From Alphaproteobacteria bacterium (lineage in GTDB: Bacteria > Pseudomonadota > Alphaproteobacteria > Reyranellales > Reyranellaceae), in contig JAHBYP010000003.1 in NCBI GenBank assembly GCA_019635875.1, positions 496,001 through 560,000 of the forward strand: a stretch of 64,000 bases of DNA, in the 5' to 3' direction. Below the pieces are notes generated by a model. It did no database searches. It saw nothing but the letters and a program-made list of their open reading frames with translations, and was not told the DNA's origin. Shown here piece after piece: positions 61,843 through 64,000 of this stretch. The position numbers and the translations under genes are program-made. Each line of letters starts with the position of its first letter. Positions within the stretch are counted from its first letter, which is position 1.

Positions 61843-62265
61843 ATGGCCGCCAGTCTGCTCGAGCACTACAACATCTTCTGCAAGGACCTCAGCGCGACGG
61901 TCAAATTCTACGAAAAGTACGTCGGCCTGCGCGACGGCGACCGCCCGCCCTTCAACTTCCCCGGCGCCTGGCTCTACGCCGGCGAGCAGGCGGTGGTGCA
62001 CATCGTTTCCGAGAGCGGCCGCAAGGATCACGGCAGCGGCGCCATCGACCACATCGCCTTCCGCTGCCACGGCCTGAAGGACACGCTCGAGCTGCTGAAG
62101 AAGGACGGCGTGGCGCACGAGCTGCGCCAGGTGCCGGCGCGCCCGCTGCAGCAGGTTTTCATCCGCGATCCCGACGGCGTGATGATCGAGATGAACTTCT
62201 GGGATGAACCGGTGGTCGCCAAGCCGCGCAAGGAAGGCGTGATGCACGCCTCTGAGGCGATCTAG
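61843..62265 (+). CDS. VOC-family glyoxalase/dioxygenase-like protein
   Basis: A 140-residue VOC protein. The ATG at 61843 follows GGAGG by 6 nt and is preferred over the ATG at 61831. Metal ligands fit HYNIFCKDLSATVKFYEKYVG near the start (His), AIDHIAFRCHGLKDT near 66 and VFIRDPDGVMIEMNFW near 105 with the closing Glu. Typical of glyoxalase-like lyases and epimerases; substrate unknown. Confidence 0.88.
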   Translation: MAASLLEHYNIFCKDLSATVKFYEKYVGLRDGDRPPFNFPGAWLYAGEQAVVHIVSESGRKDHGSGAIDHIAFRCHGLKDTLELLKKDGVAHELRQVPARPLQQVFIRDPDGVMIEMNFWDEPVVAKPRKEGVMHASEAI

Positions 62266-62291
62266 AGCGACGAGCCCGAATCGGCGCCGCC

Positions 62292-62360
62292 CTGTCATCC
62301 CGAGCGCAGCGAGGGATCCAGGGAAGCTGCCTGGATCCCTTGCTGCGCTCGGGATGACAG
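62292..62360. repeat. Dispersed palindromic repeat, copy 4
   Basis: A 69-bp palindrome from CTGTCATCCCGAGCGCAGCG to TGCTGCGCTCGGGATGACAG, inner AGGGATCCAGG/CCTGGATCCCT. One mismatch in the second arm (CTTGCTGCG). It lies behind the VOC gene, followed 45 nt later by copy 5. Confidence 0.92.
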
Positions 62361-62404
62361 GTGGGTCCGATTGACCGCTCGATGCTCTAGCCCGACGCAC
62401 GCAC

Positions 62405-62464
62405 GTCGTCTTTCCGAGCGCAGCAAGGAATCTTTCGAGATCCCTCGCTGCGCTCGGGATGACA
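62405..62464. repeat. Dispersed palindromic repeat, copy 5 (decayed left arm)
   Basis: A 60-bp copy with a decayed left arm (TCGTCTTTCCGAGCGCAGCA) and an intact right arm (GATCCCTCGCTGCGCTCGGG then ATGACAG). The inner part is shortened. It lies 17 nt from the 3' end of the DUF3237 gene. Confidence 0.85.
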
Positions 62465-62481
62465 GGCGGTGTGCTCGGAGC

Positions 62482-62949
62482 CTACAGAATCTGGAAGACC
62501 TCGTAGATCGGCCCGCTCGCCTCGCGGCGGCCGACGCCGACCGAGATGATGCGGTTGAGGAACGAGTACTTCTCCGACGCCGTCTCGAAGCGCGGCGCGG
62601 TGCGGAAATAGTACTCCGAGGGATCGACCTTCTCGCCTTTGGCCAGGCGGTCGAGTACCCATTGCGGGCCGTGACGCAGGCCGCGATAGCTCATGTAGAT
62701 CAGGTGCCCGTCGTGCGTCTTCAGCGTCAGCCGTACGTCGAGCTCCCACACGCCGTCGGCGCGCACGGTGATCCAGTCGCCCGCCGGTGTCGGCTGCACG
62801 GTGCCCTTGAGTTCGTCGCCCTCGAAGGTGCCGCCGGCGACCGTGGCGACGCGGCGATGGCCATAGGGCGTGACGCCCATGTCGTCGACGGCGCCGACGT
62901 CGAGGCGGATGGTGAAGAGGTGGGCGCTGCTGAGCGTCGGTTCGGACAT
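62482..62949 (-). CDS. DUF3237-family protein
   Basis: A 155-residue DUF3237 protein: HLFTIRLDVGAVDDMGVTPY near 12, RRVATVAGGTFEGDELKGTV near 33, and PSEYYFRTAPRFETASEKYS near 115, followed by NRIISVGVGRRE. Start ATG 62949; an upstream in-frame ATG at 62976 adds nine residues and lies beside the repeat. The family is a beta-barrel of unknown function. The gene is bracketed by palindromic repeat copies 5 and 6. Confidence 0.9.
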   Translation of the reverse strand: MSEPTLSSAHLFTIRLDVGAVDDMGVTPYGHRRVATVAGGTFEGDELKGTVQPTPAGDWITVRADGVWELDVRLTLKTHDGHLIYMSYRGLRHGPQWVLDRLAKGEKVDPSEYYFRTAPRFETASEKYSFLNRIISVGVGRREASGPIYEVFQIL

Positions 62950-62970
62950 CGTTGGTTCTCTGATTGACGC

Positions 62971-63037
62971 TGTCATCCCGAGCGCAGCGAGGGATCTTGG
63001 CGTCGATGATAGATCCCTCGCTGCGCTCGGGATGACG
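62971..63037. repeat. Dispersed palindromic repeat, copy 6
   Basis: A 67-bp copy with intact outer arms TGTCATCCCGAGCGCAGCGA and TCGCTGCGCTCGGGATGAC, inner AGGGATC/GATCCCT, and a changed centre (TTGGCGTCGATGATA). Lies between the rhodanese and DUF3237 genes. Confidence 0.92.
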
Positions 63038-63044
63038 GAGGCGC

Positions 63045-63470
63045 CTAGCTCTTCGATCCGCCGGCGAGCTTGGGCTCGACGGTCTCGACCGGCGCCCCGG
63101 CCTTCTTCCAGGCGCCGAAGCCACCCTCGATATGCGCCACCGGCGTGAGCCCCATGTCCTGCGCCGTCTTGGCGGCCAGGGCCGAACGCACGCCGCCGGC
63201 GCAGAAGAACACGAACTTGTCGCCATTGGCGAAGAACGGCTTGTGGTACGGGCTGCCGGGATCGATCCAGAACTCGAGCATGCCGCGCGTGACGTTGATC
63301 GCGCCCGGCACGCCGCCGTCGCGCCAGATCTCGCGCGGATCGCGCAGGTCGATGAAGGTGGTGCCCTTCTGCCCGTGCATCGCCCTGGCCTGCTCGACGT
63401 TCAAGGTCTCGATCTCCTTCATCGATTCGTCGAACATCTCTTTCACGCTGCGCTTGATCTCCAGCGGCAT
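63045..63470 (-). CDS. Rhodanese-like domain protein
   Basis: A 141-residue single-domain rhodanese. The active loop is FFCAGGVRSALAAKTAQDMG near 90 with the sulfur-carrying Cys. Other conserved parts are FIDLRDPREIWRDGGVPGAI near 38 and EGGFGAWKKAGAPVE near 118. Start at ATG 63470, with GGAGAG upstream. Cytoplasmic sulfurtransferase; partner unknown. The aminotransferase gene lies 10 nt upstream on the same strand. Confidence 0.92.
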   Translation of the reverse strand: MPLEIKRSVKEMFDESMKEIETLNVEQARAMHGQKGTTFIDLRDPREIWRDGGVPGAINVTRGMLEFWIDPGSPYHKPFFANGDKFVFFCAGGVRSALAAKTAQDMGLTPVAHIEGGFGAWKKAGAPVETVEPKLAGGSKS

Positions 63471-63480
63471 TGCTCTCTCC

Positions 63481-64000
63481 TTACGCCACAGCCTGGTCGA
63501 TGGCCCGTTCAAGCACGGCGCACATCGTCTCGATCTCGTCGTCGTCGGATATGAACGGCGGACCCAGCATCAGCAGGTCGGTGACGCCGATGCCGCCGGG
63601 ATAGATCCACACGTTGTTGTCGAGCGCGTGCTTCATCGCCTTGTTGGTCACGGTGCCGGGCGTCGCGAAGGGTTCCAGCGTCTCGCGATCCTTGACCACC
63701 TCGATACCCCACAGCATGCCGCGACCACGCACTTCCGCGACATTGGGATGCTGCTTCAGTCGCTGCAGGCGACGCTCGAGCTTGGCGCCGGCGACCCTGG
63801 CTTTGGCCAGCATGTCCTCGTCGCTCACGATGCGCAGCACCTCGTCGGCGGCGGCGCAGGCCGCCGGGTGGGCGCTGTAGGTGTAGAACATCGGCGCGTC
63901 GCCGATGCGCGCCAGCGGCTCGGCGATGCGGTCGGAGGCGAACAGGCCGCCGATCGGCGCATAGCCGCCGCTCATGCCCTTGGCCGAGACCATGACGTCG
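63481..64000 (-). CDS. Aminotransferase class III (partial, 5' end outside window)
   Basis: The C-terminal about 173 residues of a class III PLP aminotransferase run to the window edge. The PLP Lys is visible in VMVSAKGMSGGYAPIGG, the Thr/His region is FYTYSAHPAACAAADEVLRI, and the C-terminal RGRGMLWGIEVVKDRET is standard. These enzymes use omega-amino or beta-amino acids with pyruvate as partner. The gene is followed 10 nt later by a rhodanese gene, suggesting one operon. Confidence 0.92.
   Translation of the reverse strand, partial: DVMVSAKGMSGGYAPIGGLFASDRIAEPLARIGDAPMFYTYSAHPAACAAADEVLRIVSDEDMLAKARVAGAKLERRLQRLKQHPNVAEVRGRGMLWGIEVVKDRETLEPFATPGTVTNKAMKHALDNNVWIYPGGIGVTDLLMLGPPFISDDDEIETMCAVLERAIDQAVA

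Overview
The window is 64 kb of GC-rich bacterial chromosome with densely packed genes, many joined by ATGA or GTGA start/stop overlaps. Gene content suggests a free-living, metabolically versatile alphaproteobacterium, possibly of the Rhodospirillales or Reyranella type: acyl-CoA catabolism, Ku-type NHEJ, TrpX- and NitT-type solute-binding proteins, a bufferin operon, URC uracil catabolism, and several dispersed palindromic repeats. The lineage is inference, since no rRNA or other marker is present. There is no rRNA, CRISPR array or recognisable transposase or integrase. One tRNA gene, tRNA-Leu(UAA), lies at 16.0 kb.

Layout. 0-4.7 kb (+): a branched or terpenoid acyl-CoA degradation operon (two tandem acyl-CoA dehydrogenases, enoyl-CoA hydratase, cupin, biotin-dependent carboxylase alpha subunit) resembling the atuD-E-F set. 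4.7-8.2 kb: secreted hydrolase, NitT-type binding protein, a relic of a molybdopterin hydroxylase, a small hydrophilic protein and an isochorismatase-like hydrolase. 8.2-10.9 kb (-): BON protein and a bufABC-type bufferin operon. 11.2-15.8 kb: a kinase/nucleotidyltransferase fusion divergent from an arylsulfotransferase-like protein, two membrane proteins and a sulfotransferase. 16-17.7 kb: tRNA-Leu, Ku, small lipoprotein and small membrane protein. 17.9-25.0 kb: a dipeptide/oligopeptide ABC transporter operon divergent from a PLP aminotransferase. 25.1-32.1 kb: hydrolase and aldo/keto reductase, then TetR, membrane fusion protein and RND pump. 32.6-34.6 kb: SDR and 2-hydroxyacid dehydrogenase. 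34.6-39.9 kb (-): a uracil catabolism operon (URC1-like, URC4, uracil phosphoribosyltransferase) continuing into an enolase-superfamily gene and a TrpX-like binding protein. 40-43.7 kb: Asp/Glu racemase family, papain/C39-like protein, CinA-type domain, methionine aminopeptidase.

43.8-48.9 kb is the most unusual part. An intact radC is followed by OsmC, truncated globin and adenylate cyclase genes, divergent from a GlxA-type regulator. This segment ends in a second copy of the radC 3' end, so it sits between 51-bp direct repeats like an integrated element. Just outside lies a second cyclase with an N-terminal WGR-like domain. 48.9-64 kb is accessory metabolism: three short MetE-fold proteins, a dienelactone hydrolase, SDRs, a metzincin protease, a flavin reductase, an AhpD-like protein, a PEP mutase/isocitrate lyase family enzyme with a divergent LysR, a single-domain haemoglobin, an amine oxidase, VOC, DUF3237 and rhodanese proteins, and a partial class III aminotransferase at the right edge.

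The clearest multi-gene functions are the acyl-CoA operon, bufferin maturation, the sulfo-group cluster, peptide uptake, RND efflux, URC uracil catabolism and the globin-cyclase island. Two palindromic repeat families (six and two copies) occupy intergenic spaces, and a third short motif occurs between genes and inside one SDR gene.
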